Source: Pseudomonas vanderleydeniana
GTDB taxonomy: Bacteria; Pseudomonadota; Gammaproteobacteria; Pseudomonadales; Pseudomonadaceae
Assembly: GCF_014268755.2 (NCBI RefSeq)
Contig: NZ_CP077093.1
Location: 4,824,001 to 4,888,000, forward strand
Direction: 5' to 3'
Length of the DNA stretch: 64,000 nucleotides
Below are positions 34,993-44,004 of this stretch, piece after piece (positions within the stretch are counted from its first letter, which is position 1; each line of letters begins with the position of its first letter). Both the position numbers and the translations under genes were made by a program. The notes beneath the pieces are model-generated. The model was not told the DNA's origin and ran no database searches. It saw only the letters and a program-made list of their open reading frames with translations.

Positions 34993-35010
34993 ATACCCCC
35001 CTACCCTATA
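34993..35010. promoter_or_regulatory. RcnR-type operator candidate
   Basis: TA-CCCCCC-TA (34994-35003) is the A-form-like C6/G6 tract with TA flanks that RcnR/FrmR-type repressors recognise, followed by a partial repeat CTACCCTATA. It starts 4 bases before the repressor ATG (minus strand). Confidence 0.65.
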
Positions 35011-35088
35011 CAGGAGCGTATGATGCCGTTCAGTCGCCACGGTTGGCAAGAGCCGTTCGGACGCAAACCGGCGGCGATCGGCAGGCGC

Positions 35089-35364
35089 TCAAGGCAAGCC
35101 GCCCACCTCATGCCCCGGTGCCGGACTGGCCGCCAGGCGTCGCTGGTGCCCCACCATCCGGCGCGTCACGTGGGTCGACAAGGCGGCAATGTCGTCCAGC
35201 AGGCTGCGCGTTTCGCCACGCTCCAGCCTGGCGGTGCGCTCGGTCAGCCCCGAGAGCGTCTTCTCGAAGCGCTTCAGTTCCTCGGCCAGGGCCTGTGCAT
35301 CCGGCCATTGTGCAGCTTGATTCGCAAGGGATGCATGGGTGTGCGGGTATCCATACGGTTTCAA
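35089..35364 (-). CDS. Possible small helical protein of unknown function
   Basis: 91 residues if begun at a TTG at 35364, with no ribosome site seen. From residue 25 on it is rich in Leu, Glu and Arg with an amphipathic, coiled-coil-like pattern ([27 protein letters not shown]), and codon use there is normal for the window, which argues that it is coding. The first 24 residues look less so; a start further in is possible but no ATG is available. It has no recognised family. Confidence 0.35.
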   Translation of the reverse strand: MKPYGYPHTHASLANQAAQWPDAQALAEELKRFEKTLSGLTERTARLERGETRSLLDDIAALSTHVTRRMVGHQRRLAASPAPGHEVGGLP

Positions 35365-35587
35365 GGGCAGGGACAGCGGGGTCCAAGGGTGTGATGAACG
35401 CAGCGCAGGTTCCGGTCACACCCTTGGGCCAAACAGATCCCGGTCCTCGATGAACGAGAACCGGCGCATTCCTTGTCCGCGCCTGCCAGACTCTTGCACC
35501 GGCCTGCCAACGAAGGCGCTTTCGTACAGTTTCCGTTCCCGGCCCGGTAGCCTGCGGCAGTCCAGAACATCGCCGTGGAAACTACCG

Positions 35588-37729
35588 ATGAACCCAGCGT
35601 TGAATATCAAGAACAAGATCACGCTCCTCGCCAGTGCCTGCCTGGTGACCGTCGTTGGCCTGCTCGCCGGGCTGTCCCTCGAACAACGTCGCGCCAGCGA
35701 GGCAGCCATCGCCACCACCGCCACCGGCATGCTGCTCGACACGGCCCGCGACAACCTGCGCGCCGAGGGCCGGGCCCAGGCGCTGAAAATCCAGCAGGGC
35801 TTCAGCCGCGAGTACGAGTTCGTCCAGGGCGTGGCCCGCCAGGTCATGCACCTGCGGGCCCAGGCCGGCGCGGGGCTGATGTCGCCCCAGGCCTTGCGCC
35901 AGGACCTGACCCGGCTGCTGGGCGATGCCACGGCCGGGCGTTCGCAGGTGCTGGGGCTGTTCGTGGTCTTCGAACCGAACGCACTGGATGGGCATGATCG
36001 CGACTTCGTCGGCCAGCAGACGCTGGGCAGCAACGACAGCGGCCGCTTCACGCTCAACTGGCTGCAGCCGGAACCGGGCCAGCTGCAGCTGGTTTCAGGG
36101 GAGGAAAAGATACTGGCCGACACCTCCCCCGGCCCCAGCGGCGCGCCGTTCAATGCCTTCCTGACCTGTGCCCGGGACAGCGCCAAGCCCTGCGTGCTCG
36201 ATCCCTACCTCGACGACTCCAGCGGCACGTCGCACCTGGTCACGACCATCGCCGTGCCGCTGATCGACAACGGCCGGGTGGTCGCGGTACTGGGCCTGGA
36301 CACCAGCCTCAACGCCCTGCAACACGACGCCGAAGCCGCCAGTTCGACGCTGTATCAGGGCCAGGGAACGCTTTCCATCATCAGTGCCGCCGGCGTGCTG
36401 TCCGCCGACAGCGGCCATCCCGATCGGCTGGGCAAGCCGTTGCAGGCCGGCTATCCGCAACAGGCCACCGCCCTGCTCGAAGCGCAACGCAGCGCTCGCA
36501 TCCAGACCCTCGAGGACGCCGGGCAGATCAACGTCCTGGTGCCCTTCCAACCCATCGACACGGCTCGCCCCTGGGGCGTGCTGGTGCGTGTCCCGCGGGA
36601 CGTGCTGGGCGCGCCGGTGCAGGTGATGCAGCAGCACATGCAGGTACAGCGCCTGAGGGGCCTGGTGATGGAGCTTTCACTGGGCCTGGTGGTCGCCGTG
36701 CTGGGGATCGTGATGATGTGGCTGACCGCCCGCAGCGTGGTCCGTCCGATCCTGCGGGTCGCTGGTCTGCTGGAGGACATCGCCCAGGGCGACGGCGACC
36801 TCACCCGCCGCCTGTCCTACCCCGGCCGGGATGAATTGGGCCGGCTGAGCCAGGCGTTCGACCGCTTCCTCGACAAGCTGCAACCGGTGATCGCCCAGGT
36901 CCAGCAGACCGTCGGCAACACCCGCCATACCGCCGACCAGTCGGCGCAGATCGCCAGCCAGACCAGCGCCGGCATGCAGCAGCAGCTCCGTGAAATCGAA
37001 CAGATGGCGACCGCGCTGCACGAGATGTCCGCCACCGCGCAGACCGCGGCGCAGAGCGCGGCCCAGGCGGCGGAGGCAGCGCGGCATGCCGACCAGTCGA
37101 CGGCCGAGGGATGGCGGGTGATCGAGCGCGCCAGCCAGGGTATCGAGGACCTGGCCGGCGGCATGAGCGACGGCATGCGCAGGCTGCAGGCACTGGCCAG
37201 CAGCAGCGACCAGATCGGCTCGGTGATGGACGTGATCCTGTCGATCGCCCGGCAGACCAACCTGCTCGCCCTGAACGCCGCCATCGAGGCCGCGCGGGCC
37301 GGTGATGCCGGGCGCGGTTTTGCCGTGGTCGCCGATGAAGTCAGGGGCCTGGCGCAACGTACCCAGGCCTCCGTCGAGGAAATCGGCGTGGTCATCGACA
37401 ACCTGCGCCAGGGTACCCTGGACGTGACCCAGGCCATGCAGCGCAGCCACGGGCAGGCGCAAGGCAACGCCGAGCAGGCCCGGCAGGCGTTGCAGGCACT
37501 GGAGCAGATCCGCCAGGCGGTCGGCGTCATCACCGACATGAACGTCCAGATCGCCTGCGCGGCCGAAGAGCAGAGCAGCGTCGCCGACGAGATCAATCGC
37601 AACGTCGAGGCCGTGCGCGATGTCACCGCCTCGCTGTCCGAACAGGCCGGGCACGCGGCCGGTATCAGCCAGCAACTCAACACCCTGGCCACGCAGCAAC
37701 AGGACCTGATCCAGACCTTCAAGGCCTGA
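35588..37729 (+). CDS. Methyl-accepting chemotaxis protein with dCache sensor
   Basis: 713 residues. TM1 near 10-32, a periplasmic sensor of about 315 residues of the double-Cache type ([13 protein letters not shown], then [35 protein letters not shown]), TM2 near 360-380, a HAMP domain, and the cytoplasmic signalling domain with its tip [34 protein letters not shown]. The length and order are standard for class-40H receptors of Pseudomonas. dCache domains often bind amino acids, amines or organic acids. The next genes handle (methyl)ammonium, but a link is only a guess. Confidence 0.94.
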   Translation: MNPALNIKNKITLLASACLVTVVGLLAGLSLEQRRASEAAIATTATGMLLDTARDNLRAEGRAQALKIQQGFSREYEFVQGVARQVMHLRAQAGAGLMSPQALRQDLTRLLGDATAGRSQVLGLFVVFEPNALDGHDRDFVGQQTLGSNDSGRFTLNWLQPEPGQLQLVSGEEKILADTSPGPSGAPFNAFLTCARDSAKPCVLDPYLDDSSGTSHLVTTIAVPLIDNGRVVAVLGLDTSLNALQHDAEAASSTLYQGQGTLSIISAAGVLSADSGHPDRLGKPLQAGYPQQATALLEAQRSARIQTLEDAGQINVLVPFQPIDTARPWGVLVRVPRDVLGAPVQVMQQHMQVQRLRGLVMELSLGLVVAVLGIVMMWLTARSVVRPILRVAGLLEDIAQGDGDLTRRLSYPGRDELGRLSQAFDRFLDKLQPVIAQVQQTVGNTRHTADQSAQIASQTSAGMQQQLREIEQMATALHEMSATAQTAAQSAAQAAEAARHADQSTAEGWRVIERASQGIEDLAGGMSDGMRRLQALASSSDQIGSVMDVILSIARQTNLLALNAAIEAARAGDAGRGFAVVADEVRGLAQRTQASVEEIGVVIDNLRQGTLDVTQAMQRSHGQAQGNAEQARQALQALEQIRQAVGVITDMNVQIACAAEEQSSVADEINRNVEAVRDVTASLSEQAGHAAGISQQLNTLATQQQDLIQTFKA

Positions 37730-37766
37730 GGTGTCCATGGCGGCAGGGTGTTCCTGCCGCCCGCCC

Positions 37767-39092
37767 TCAGTGGTTGTAGGCCCGCTCGTTGTGCTCGGCC
37801 AGGTCCAGGCCCATCTCCTCGACGTGCTCGTCGGCGCGCAAGCCGACCAGCAGCTTGACGCCCTTGAGAATCACCCAGCTGACGACGAAGCAGTACGCCG
37901 TGGTGAACAGCACGCCCTTGATCTGCGCGACCACCTGCCCGCCGAGGGTCACGCCCTCGACCAGGCCACCCAGCGACGGCACGCAGAACACCCCGGTGAG
38001 CACCGCGCCGATCATGCCGCCGATGCCGTGCAGGCCGAATACGTCCAGGCTGTCGTCGTAACCGAGGCGCTTCTTCAGCACGGTGACGCTCAGGTAGCAG
38101 AACACCCCGCACAGCAGGCCGATCGCCAACGCACCGCCGACACCGACATAGGCACAGGCCGGGGTGATGCCGACCAGGCCGGCCAAGGCACCACTGGCCA
38201 GGCCCAGGGCACTGGGTTTACCGACCTTGAACCACTCGGTGAACATCCAGCCGAGGATGCCGGCGCAGGCCCCCAGCTGGGTGTTGAGCATGACGATGCC
38301 GGACAGGCCGTTGAGGCCGCCGCCGGAACCGATGTTGAAACCGAACCAGCCGACCCAGAGCATCGCCGCACCGGCCATGGTCAGGCTGAGGTTGTGAGCG
38401 GGCATCGGCGCGTTCGCATAGCCCTTGCGCTTGCCCAGCATCAGGCAGGCCGCCAGCGCCGCCACGCCGGCATTGATGTGCACGGCGGTGCCGCCGGCGA
38501 AATCCAGCACGCCCCAGTTGTGCATCAACGCCCCCGCACCGCCCCAGACCATGTGCGCCACCGGTGCGTAGACCAGGGTGAACCAGACGGCCATGAACAG
38601 CAGCGCCGCCGAGAACTTCATGCGTTCGGCGAAGGCACCGGCGATCAGGGCCGGCGTGATGATGGCGAAGGTCATCTGGAAGGTCACGAAGACGCCTTCC
38701 GGGATATCGCCGACCAGGCTTTGCGGGGTCATGCCGGCAAGGAACATCCGGCTCAGCCCGCCGACGAAACTGTTGAAGCTGACCTGCCCCTCGACCATGT
38801 GGGTGGTGTCGACCACCAGGCTGTAGCCGAAGATCACCCACAGCACGCCGACCAGGCCGGCAATGCCGAAACACTGGGTGAACAGCGACAGCATGTTCTT
38901 GGCCCGTACCAGCCCGCCGTAGAACAGCGCCAGCCCGGGCAGGCACATGAACAGCACCAGGATCGCCGCCGTCACCATCCAGGCGGTGCTGCCGGTGTTG
39001 AGGGTCGGGGTCTCGGCCGCCTGGGCCAGGGGAGCGCACGCGCCAAGCGCGAGCACGGCGAGAAGGGATTTGCCGGGTAGACGATTCACCAT
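37767..39092 (-). CDS. amtB: Ammonium/methylammonium transporter
   Basis: 441 residues with a signal peptide (cleavage probable after APLAQA) and 11 hydrophobic segments. Key AmtB residues are present: Asp197 in LDFAGG, the first twin His (His205) in GTAVHIN, the second in LDVFGLHGIGG. There is no glnK beside it, unlike the usual glnK-amtB pair. It lies 265 bases downstream of mgsC on the same strand, the gap holding an intergenic repeat. As the last gene after gmaS-mgsABC it could import methylammonium for that pathway. Confidence 0.94.
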   Translation of the reverse strand: MVNRLPGKSLLAVLALGACAPLAQAAETPTLNTGSTAWMVTAAILVLFMCLPGLALFYGGLVRAKNMLSLFTQCFGIAGLVGVLWVIFGYSLVVDTTHMVEGQVSFNSFVGGLSRMFLAGMTPQSLVGDIPEGVFVTFQMTFAIITPALIAGAFAERMKFSAALLFMAVWFTLVYAPVAHMVWGGAGALMHNWGVLDFAGGTAVHINAGVAALAACLMLGKRKGYANAPMPAHNLSLTMAGAAMLWVGWFGFNIGSGGGLNGLSGIVMLNTQLGACAGILGWMFTEWFKVGKPSALGLASGALAGLVGITPACAYVGVGGALAIGLLCGVFCYLSVTVLKKRLGYDDSLDVFGLHGIGGMIGAVLTGVFCVPSLGGLVEGVTLGGQVVAQIKGVLFTTAYCFVVSWVILKGVKLLVGLRADEHVEEMGLDLAEHNERAYNH

Positions 39093-39220
39093 TTTCGAAG
39101 CTCCTGCAATGAATGGAAAAGTGTCTGGCAGAAAGCGATGTGAAGGTGCATCGGGCCCTGGGGGCCTCTTGTTCTGGTGCTACGCAAACTCTGTAGAGAC
39201 TCTGTTCCCGGTCAAGCTTC

Positions 39221-39327
39221 GATCGTTCCCACGCTCGGCGTGGGAATGCCTCCCAGGACGCTCAGCGTCCGCTCTTGCGACGCAGAGCGCCACGGGCTGC
39301 GTTTCCACGCGGAGCGTGGGAACGATC
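39221..39327. repeat. Palindromic intergenic repeat element
   Basis: A perfect 16-bp inverted repeat, GATCGTTCCCACGCTC (39221-39236) and its complement (39312-39327), encloses further small inverted repeats (GGACGCT/AGCGTCC at 39256-39270). This form is familiar from intergenic spaces of many Pseudomonas genomes. It lies between mgsC and amtB and could stop or stabilise the transcript. Confidence 0.8.
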
Positions 39328-39357
39328 ATCAAAAGAGCCGGTAGCCCCTGTCCGTAC

Positions 39358-40692
39358 CTAGTACTGCTGCCCGGGAATCCACGAGGTCCCGGCCAGCGGC
39401 ACCCGGGCCATGGCGGCGGACTCGACGGTCAAGGCCACCAGGTCCTCGGGATCGAGGTTGTGCAGGTGGGACTTGCCACAAGCCCGGGCCATGGTCTGCG
39501 CCTCCAGTACCAATACACGCAAATAGTTGGCCAACCGGCGCCCGCCCTCGACCGGGTCCAGGCGTTTCGACAGTTCCGGGTCCTGGGTGGTGATACCCGC
39601 CGGGTCGCGACCGTTCTGCCAGTCGTCGTAGAAACCGGCCGCCGAGCCGATCTTCTTCAACTCCTCGTCCAGCCGCGGGTGGTTGTCGCCCAGGGCGATC
39701 AGCGCCGCCGTGCCGATCGCCACCGCATCCGCGCCCAGGGCCATGGCCTTGGCCACGTCGGCACCGTTGCGGATGCCACCGGAGACGATCAGCTGCACCT
39801 TGCGGTGCATGCCCATTTCCTGCAGCGCCTGCACCGCCTGTGGAATCGCCGGCAGAATCGGGATGCCGACATGCTCGATGAACACTTCCTGGGTCGCGGC
39901 GGTGCCGCCCTGCATGCCGTCGAGCACGACCACGTCGGCCCCGGCCTTGACCGCCAGCTTGACGTCGTAATACGGGCGGCTGGCACCGATCTTCACGTAG
40001 ATCGGTTTCTCCCAGTCGGTGATCTCGCGGATCTCGGCGATCTTGATCGCCAGGTCGTCCGGGCCGGTCCAGTCCGGATGACGGCAGGCCGAGCGCTGGT
40101 CGACACCGATCGGCAAGGTGCGCATGCCGGCCACCCGCTCGGTGACCTTCATGCCCAGCAGCATGCCGCCACCGCCCGGCTTGGCGCCCTGCCCCAGGAC
40201 GATCTCGATGGCATCGGCCTTGCGCAGGTCGTCCGGGTTCATGCCGTAGCGCGAGGGCAGGTACTGATAGACCAGGTGCTGCGACTGGCCGCGCTCTTCG
40301 GGTGTCATGCCGCCGTCACCGGTGGTGGTGCTGGTACCGGCGATGGTCGCACCACGGCCCAGGGCTTCCTTGGCGTTGGCCGACAATGCGCCGAAGCTCA
40401 TGCCGGCGATAGTCACGGGGATCTTCAGGTGGATCGGCTTCTTGGCGAAGCGGTTGCCGAGGATCACGTCGGTGCCGCACTTCTCGCGATAGCCTTCCAG
40501 CGGGTAGCGCGAAACGCTGGCGCCGAGCAGCAGCAGGTCATCGAAGTGCGGCAGCTTGCGCTTGGTGCCGCCACCACGGATGTCATAGATGCCGGTTTCG
40601 GCGGCCCGCTGGATTTCCTGGATGGTCAGGCGATCGAAGGTGGCCGACTCACGCAGGACCGGAGCGGTTTTCGGGGTAGTGGATTCACTCAT
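39358..40692 (-). CDS. mgsC: FMN-binding glutamate-synthase-like subunit (N-methylglutamate synthase, MgsC/GlxD)
   Basis: 444 residues. It corresponds to the FMN/iron-sulfur domain of glutamate synthase: the flavin-barrel segments ITIAGMSFGALS, GQGAKPGGGGMLLG, DVVVLDGMQGGTAATQEVFIEHVGIP and LIVSGGIRNGADVAKAMALGADAVAIGTAAL. Known family work shows the three-subunit MgsABC makes N-methylglutamate from gamma-glutamylmethylamide and 2-oxoglutarate. Commonly annotated glxD or FMN-binding glutamate synthase. It is preceded by MgsB (15 bases) and MgsA. Confidence 0.92.
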   Translation of the reverse strand: MSESTTPKTAPVLRESATFDRLTIQEIQRAAETGIYDIRGGGTKRKLPHFDDLLLLGASVSRYPLEGYREKCGTDVILGNRFAKKPIHLKIPVTIAGMSFGALSANAKEALGRGATIAGTSTTTGDGGMTPEERGQSQHLVYQYLPSRYGMNPDDLRKADAIEIVLGQGAKPGGGGMLLGMKVTERVAGMRTLPIGVDQRSACRHPDWTGPDDLAIKIAEIREITDWEKPIYVKIGASRPYYDVKLAVKAGADVVVLDGMQGGTAATQEVFIEHVGIPILPAIPQAVQALQEMGMHRKVQLIVSGGIRNGADVAKAMALGADAVAIGTAALIALGDNHPRLDEELKKIGSAAGFYDDWQNGRDPAGITTQDPELSKRLDPVEGGRRLANYLRVLVLEAQTMARACGKSHLHNLDPEDLVALTVESAAMARVPLAGTSWIPGQQY

Positions 40693-40707
40693 GTTCGGGC
40701 TCCTGGA

Positions 40708-41391
40708 TCAGTACGCGCTGGCGTTGTCGACTTTGAAGTTGTAGAGCTGGCGGGCCGAGCCGTAGCGCTTGAAGTCGCTGGCCTTTTCGTTGAAGCCGGC
40801 CTGGTTCAGCAGGGCCTGCAGTTCCTCGAGGTGTTCGGGGCGCATTTCCTTCTCGATGCAGTCCGAGCCCAGCGACTCGACCTTGCCCTTGACGAAGATC
40901 CTGGTCTCGTAGAGCGAGTCGCCCAGCGCGTCGCCGGCGTCGCCGCACACCACCAGGCGTCCGGCCTGGCCCATGAAGCAGCTCATGTGGCCGATGCTGC
41001 CGCCGACCACGATGTCGATGCCCTTCATCGAGATGCCACAGCGGGCCCCGGCATCGCCCTCGATCACCAGCAGACCGCCGTGGGCCGTGGCGCCTGCGGC
41101 CTGCGAGGCACTGCCCTTGACCCGCACAGAGCCGGACATCATGTTTTCGGCGCAGCCGACACCGACGTTGCCGTGCACGGTGATCGAGGCCTTCTGGTTC
41201 ATGCCCGCGCAGTAGTAGCCGGCGTGTCCCTGGATATCCACGGACACCGCTTCGTTGACGCCCACGGCCAGGTTGTGCGCGCCGTTGGGATGGGTCACCC
41301 GCCATTCGCGCTCGTCGAGTTGCCGGGCCTGGTCGTGCAGGGCCTGGTTCAGCTCACGCACACTGCTGGTGGAAAGATCGATGGTTTTCAT
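40708..41391 (-). CDS. mgsB: GXGXG-domain subunit (N-methylglutamate synthase, MgsB/GlxC)
   Basis: 227 residues forming one right-handed beta helix, with repeats such as GHAGYYCAGMNQKASITVHGNVGVGCAENMMSG broken at regular G-x-x-G-x-G positions. This is the C-terminal domain of glutamate synthase as a free protein. It bridges the amidotransferase (MgsA) and flavin (MgsC) subunits. Spacings to its neighbours are 11 and 15 bases, so the three are co-translated. Confidence 0.93.
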   Translation of the reverse strand: MKTIDLSTSSVRELNQALHDQARQLDEREWRVTHPNGAHNLAVGVNEAVSVDIQGHAGYYCAGMNQKASITVHGNVGVGCAENMMSGSVRVKGSASQAAGATAHGGLLVIEGDAGARCGISMKGIDIVVGGSIGHMSCFMGQAGRLVVCGDAGDALGDSLYETRIFVKGKVESLGSDCIEKEMRPEHLEELQALLNQAGFNEKASDFKRYGSARQLYNFKVDNASAY

Positions 41392-41402
41392 GTGTGTGCT
41401 CC

Positions 41403-42308
41403 TTAAGCCGACTGGCGTTCCCAGATGTACAGGGTGGCGGGGACAGGCTCCCAGACCTTGGCCTTGTCGATGCCCGGCAGGCTCGACAGCGCCTGGTATT
41501 CCGAGGCCATGGCGACGTAGTCGTCGGTTTCGGCGAGGATCGCCGGCTTGCAGGCGATCGGGTCGCGGATCACGGCAAAGCCGTTGCGGGTACCGATGGC
41601 AAAGGTGAAGAAGCCGTCGAGGTCTTCCAGGGACTTGTCCAGCGCGGCCTTGAGCGAGTCGCCCTGTTGCAGGCGCCAGGCCAGGTAGCCGGCCGCCACC
41701 TCGGTGTCGTTCTCGGTCTCGAAGTGGATACCTTCGCGGCGCAGGTTCTGACGCAGGCGCGAATGGTTGGACAGCGAGCCGTTATGCACCAGGCACAGGT
41801 CGGCGCCGGTGGAAAACGGGTGGCTGCCTTCCATGGTCACCGCGCTTTCGGTGGCCATGCGGGTATGGCCGATGATGTGGCTGCCCTTCATCGACGCCAG
41901 GCCGAAACGCTCGGCAATCTCCCTGGGCAGGCCCATGCCCTTGAGGATCTCGATGCTCTGGCCGGCGCTCATGATGCGCACGCCCGGCGCCAGCTCCGCC
42001 AACGCGGCACGGACCACGGCCTCTTCGGCCTGGACCTTGAGGACCATCGCGCTGGCGTTCTGGAACCAGTCCAGGGACGCCGCCAGCCGGCCTTCCAGGG
42101 CCCCGGCCAGGGCCTTGAAGTCGTAGCCTTCGGTGGTTGCCTGCAAGGTCAGCTTGACCCAGCCCTCGCCCACTTCATCGCCATAGATGGCAAAGCCGGC
42201 ACTGTCCGGCCCCCGGTCGGTCATGGCTTCGAGCATCGGCTCGAAGAGTTTGCCGAGCTGGGACTCCAGCGCCGGATTCTTCAGGTAAAGCCCTACAATT
42301 CCACACAT
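41403..42308 (-). CDS. mgsA: Class II glutamine-amidotransferase-like subunit (N-methylglutamate synthase, MgsA/GlxB)
   Basis: 301 residues. After Met1 is Cys2 (MCGIVGLYL), the N-terminal nucleophile of class II amidotransferases, with the supporting motifs RGPDSAGFAIYG, GHTRMATES and VHNGSLSNHSRLR. In this pathway it releases methylamine-derived nitrogen from gamma-glutamylmethylamide and passes it on to the synthase subunits. It is 73 bases downstream of gmaS, with a hairpin between. Confidence 0.93.
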   Translation of the reverse strand: MCGIVGLYLKNPALESQLGKLFEPMLEAMTDRGPDSAGFAIYGDEVGEGWVKLTLQATTEGYDFKALAGALEGRLAASLDWFQNASAMVLKVQAEEAVVRAALAELAPGVRIMSAGQSIEILKGMGLPREIAERFGLASMKGSHIIGHTRMATESAVTMEGSHPFSTGADLCLVHNGSLSNHSRLRQNLRREGIHFETENDTEVAAGYLAWRLQQGDSLKAALDKSLEDLDGFFTFAIGTRNGFAVIRDPIACKPAILAETDDYVAMASEYQALSSLPGIDKAKVWEPVPATLYIWERQSA

Positions 42309-42329
42309 ATCGCAAACTCCTGGGCAGAA

Positions 42330-42355
42330 GACGCCCTACCCCTGGGCAGGGCGTC
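42330..42355 (-). terminator. Hairpin between gmaS and mgsA
   Basis: GACGCCCT (42330-42337) and AGGGCGTC (42348-42355) form an 8-bp stem with inner CCC/GGG pairing. Only a weak T-run follows on the minus strand, so partial termination or transcript-end protection is more likely than a full stop. Confidence 0.45.
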
Positions 42356-42381
42356 GGAAACGGTTGGTCAAGACGGGTGGA

Positions 42382-43716
42382 TCAGAAAAACTCGGTGTAG
42401 CGCTGCACTTCCCAATCGCTCACATGGCGGCTGTACTCCACCCACTCCATGCGCTTGAGCTTGATGAACTCGCCGACGATCTCCGGGCCCAGCACTTCGG
42501 CGAACAGCGGATCGACCTCCAGCGCATCGCAGGCTTCCTTGAGCGACTGCGGCAGGGTCCTGATGCCGCGGGCGGCGATCTCCTCCAGGCTCAGCTTGTA
42601 GAGGTTCTCGTTGCAGACGTTGTCGATTTCCAGCTTGCGGTCGATGCCATCCAGGCCTGCGGCGATGATCGCGGCGCTGACCAGGTACGGGTTGCAACCG
42701 GCATCCGGCAGGCGGAATTCCAGGCGGCCATAGGGCACGCGGACCATGGCCGAACGGTTGTTGGCACCGAAGGCGATGAACGCCGGAGCCCAGGTGGCGC
42801 CGGACAGCGAGTTGCCGACCACCAGGCGCTTGTAGGAGTTGACCGTGGGCGCGGCGAACGCACACAGCGCCGGGCCGTGGGCCAGCAACCCCGCGGCGAA
42901 GTGATAGGCCAGCTTCGACAGGCCCATGCCGCTCGGGTCGCCAGCATCGTGAAACAGGTTCTTGTTGGTCGCGCTGCTGATCGACAGGTGGAAATGCATG
43001 CCGTTGCCCGCACGCTTGGGATCGGGCTTGGGCATGAACGAACAGATCATGCCCATGTCGTTGGCGATCTCGCCGGCAGCCATGCGGAAGAAGGTGAAGC
43101 GGTCCGCCGATTCCATGGCATCGCTGTAGGTGTAGTTGATCTCGAACTGGCCGTTGGCGTCCTCATGGTCGATCTGGTAGATATCGAAGCCCACCGGCTG
43201 CAGGGCTTCGGTCAGGCGCTCGAGGAACTCGCGCGAACGCGACAGGCCCTTGTAGTCGTAGCAGGGCTTGTCCAGGGCATCGCTGGCGTCGACCAGTTGC
43301 AGCGCCCCGCTGGCGTCACGGCGGAACAGGCTGAACTCGGGTTCGAGCCCGGTGTTGAGCGTCCAGCCACGATCGCTCAGGCGCTCGACCTGGCGTTGCA
43401 GCACGTAGCGGCTGTCGTAGGGCCAGGGCTTGCCGTCGACGTGACCGATGCACACAACCCGGCCGTAGCCTTTCTGCCAGGGTACCGGCGTCAGCGAAGA
43501 CAAATCGCCCCGGGCCATGAAATCCGGGCCGTGGGGCTCCATGCCCATGCCACAGATGGCAAACCCGGCGAAACCCGCACCCTCTTGCGCAACCATCTCC
43601 AGGCCCGAGACCGGCACCGATTTGGTCTTGGACGAACCGTGGATATCGACGAACTGAGCCAGCACGTATTTGATCCCGTGCTCCTCGATCAGCCGCTGTG
43701 TTTCGGGTGGCAACAT
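42382..43716 (-). CDS. gmaS: Gamma-glutamylmethylamide synthetase / type III glutamine synthetase
   Basis: 444 residues, matching GmaS (444) rather than GlnA (about 469). Glutamine-synthetase fold: the N-terminal beta-grasp, then [15 protein letters not shown] (metal Glu), [22 protein letters not shown] (His), NSYKRLVVG and [21 protein letters not shown]. In the N-methylglutamate pathway it joins methylamine to glutamate with ATP. It is often annotated type III glutamate-ammonia ligase (GlnT). It is the first gene of the minus-strand operon; a sigma-54 promoter and two copies of a palindromic motif lie upstream. Confidence 0.9.
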   Translation of the reverse strand: MLPPETQRLIEEHGIKYVLAQFVDIHGSSKTKSVPVSGLEMVAQEGAGFAGFAICGMGMEPHGPDFMARGDLSSLTPVPWQKGYGRVVCIGHVDGKPWPYDSRYVLQRQVERLSDRGWTLNTGLEPEFSLFRRDASGALQLVDASDALDKPCYDYKGLSRSREFLERLTEALQPVGFDIYQIDHEDANGQFEINYTYSDAMESADRFTFFRMAAGEIANDMGMICSFMPKPDPKRAGNGMHFHLSISSATNKNLFHDAGDPSGMGLSKLAYHFAAGLLAHGPALCAFAAPTVNSYKRLVVGNSLSGATWAPAFIAFGANNRSAMVRVPYGRLEFRLPDAGCNPYLVSAAIIAAGLDGIDRKLEIDNVCNENLYKLSLEEIAARGIRTLPQSLKEACDALEVDPLFAEVLGPEIVGEFIKLKRMEWVEYSRHVSDWEVQRYTEFF

Positions 43717-43770
43717 GAGCGTTCACTCCTGGCGAAAGGCAAGACGTTGTGGTTGAAAGCGTCGTTTCGC

Positions 43771-43820
43771 TTCCTGACCAGAACTTATTCCAATCAGGAA
43801 ACTTACTTTCCCAATAGGAA
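43771..43820. promoter_or_regulatory. Tandem TTCC-N5-GGAA sites before gmaS
   Basis: TTCCAATCAGGAA (43788-43800) and TTCCCAATAGGAA (43808-43820) are 20 bp apart, two helical turns. A weaker third copy, TTCCTGACCAGAA, starts at 43771. They lie at and just downstream of the predicted transcription start of gmaS, a repressor position. The same motif occurs before purU (44790). The bound protein is probably the XRE-cupin or IclR regulator, which I cannot decide. Confidence 0.65.
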
Positions 43821-43821
43821 T

Positions 43822-43837
43822 GCAATGGCCTTGCCAA
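43822..43837 (-). promoter_or_regulatory. Sigma-54 promoter of gmaS
   Basis: On the minus strand the sequence reads TTGGCAAGGCCATTGCA. GG and GC are exactly 10 bases apart as in the -24/-12 consensus TGGCAC-N5-TTGC. It lies about 106 bases upstream of the gmaS start. This implies control by an enhancer-binding protein, most simply NtrC. Confidence 0.7.
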
Positions 43838-43949
43838 GTTTGTCGATCAGGGTCACCAGGACCGCGATTGCGGCATTTCCTCTGTATATATGGGAAACTC
43901 GTTTTCACCGAGGGAATAATCCAGCGCCGATCGAACAGCCGGAGCCTCT

Positions 43950-43970
43950 TTCGCACATTCCTGGTGCGAA
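43950..43970. promoter_or_regulatory. Inverted repeat before the XRE-cupin gene
   Basis: TTCGCAC (43950-43956) and GTGCGAA (43964-43970) are a perfect 7-bp repeat with a 7-base spacer, 35 bases upstream of the XRE-cupin start. It may be the regulator's own operator or a hairpin in the 5' leader. Confidence 0.5.
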
Positions 43971-44004
43971 TTTAAAATTATTGAACGGAAACCGTGCAAA
44001 GCCG

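Noticed and set aside
39221..39327. CRISPR-like repeat
   Set aside because: There is only one palindromic unit with no regularly spaced copies.
38947..41406. 819-residue open frame on the plus strand
   Set aside because: It runs opposite amtB, mgsC and mgsB, which have clear families, and spans an intergenic repeat.
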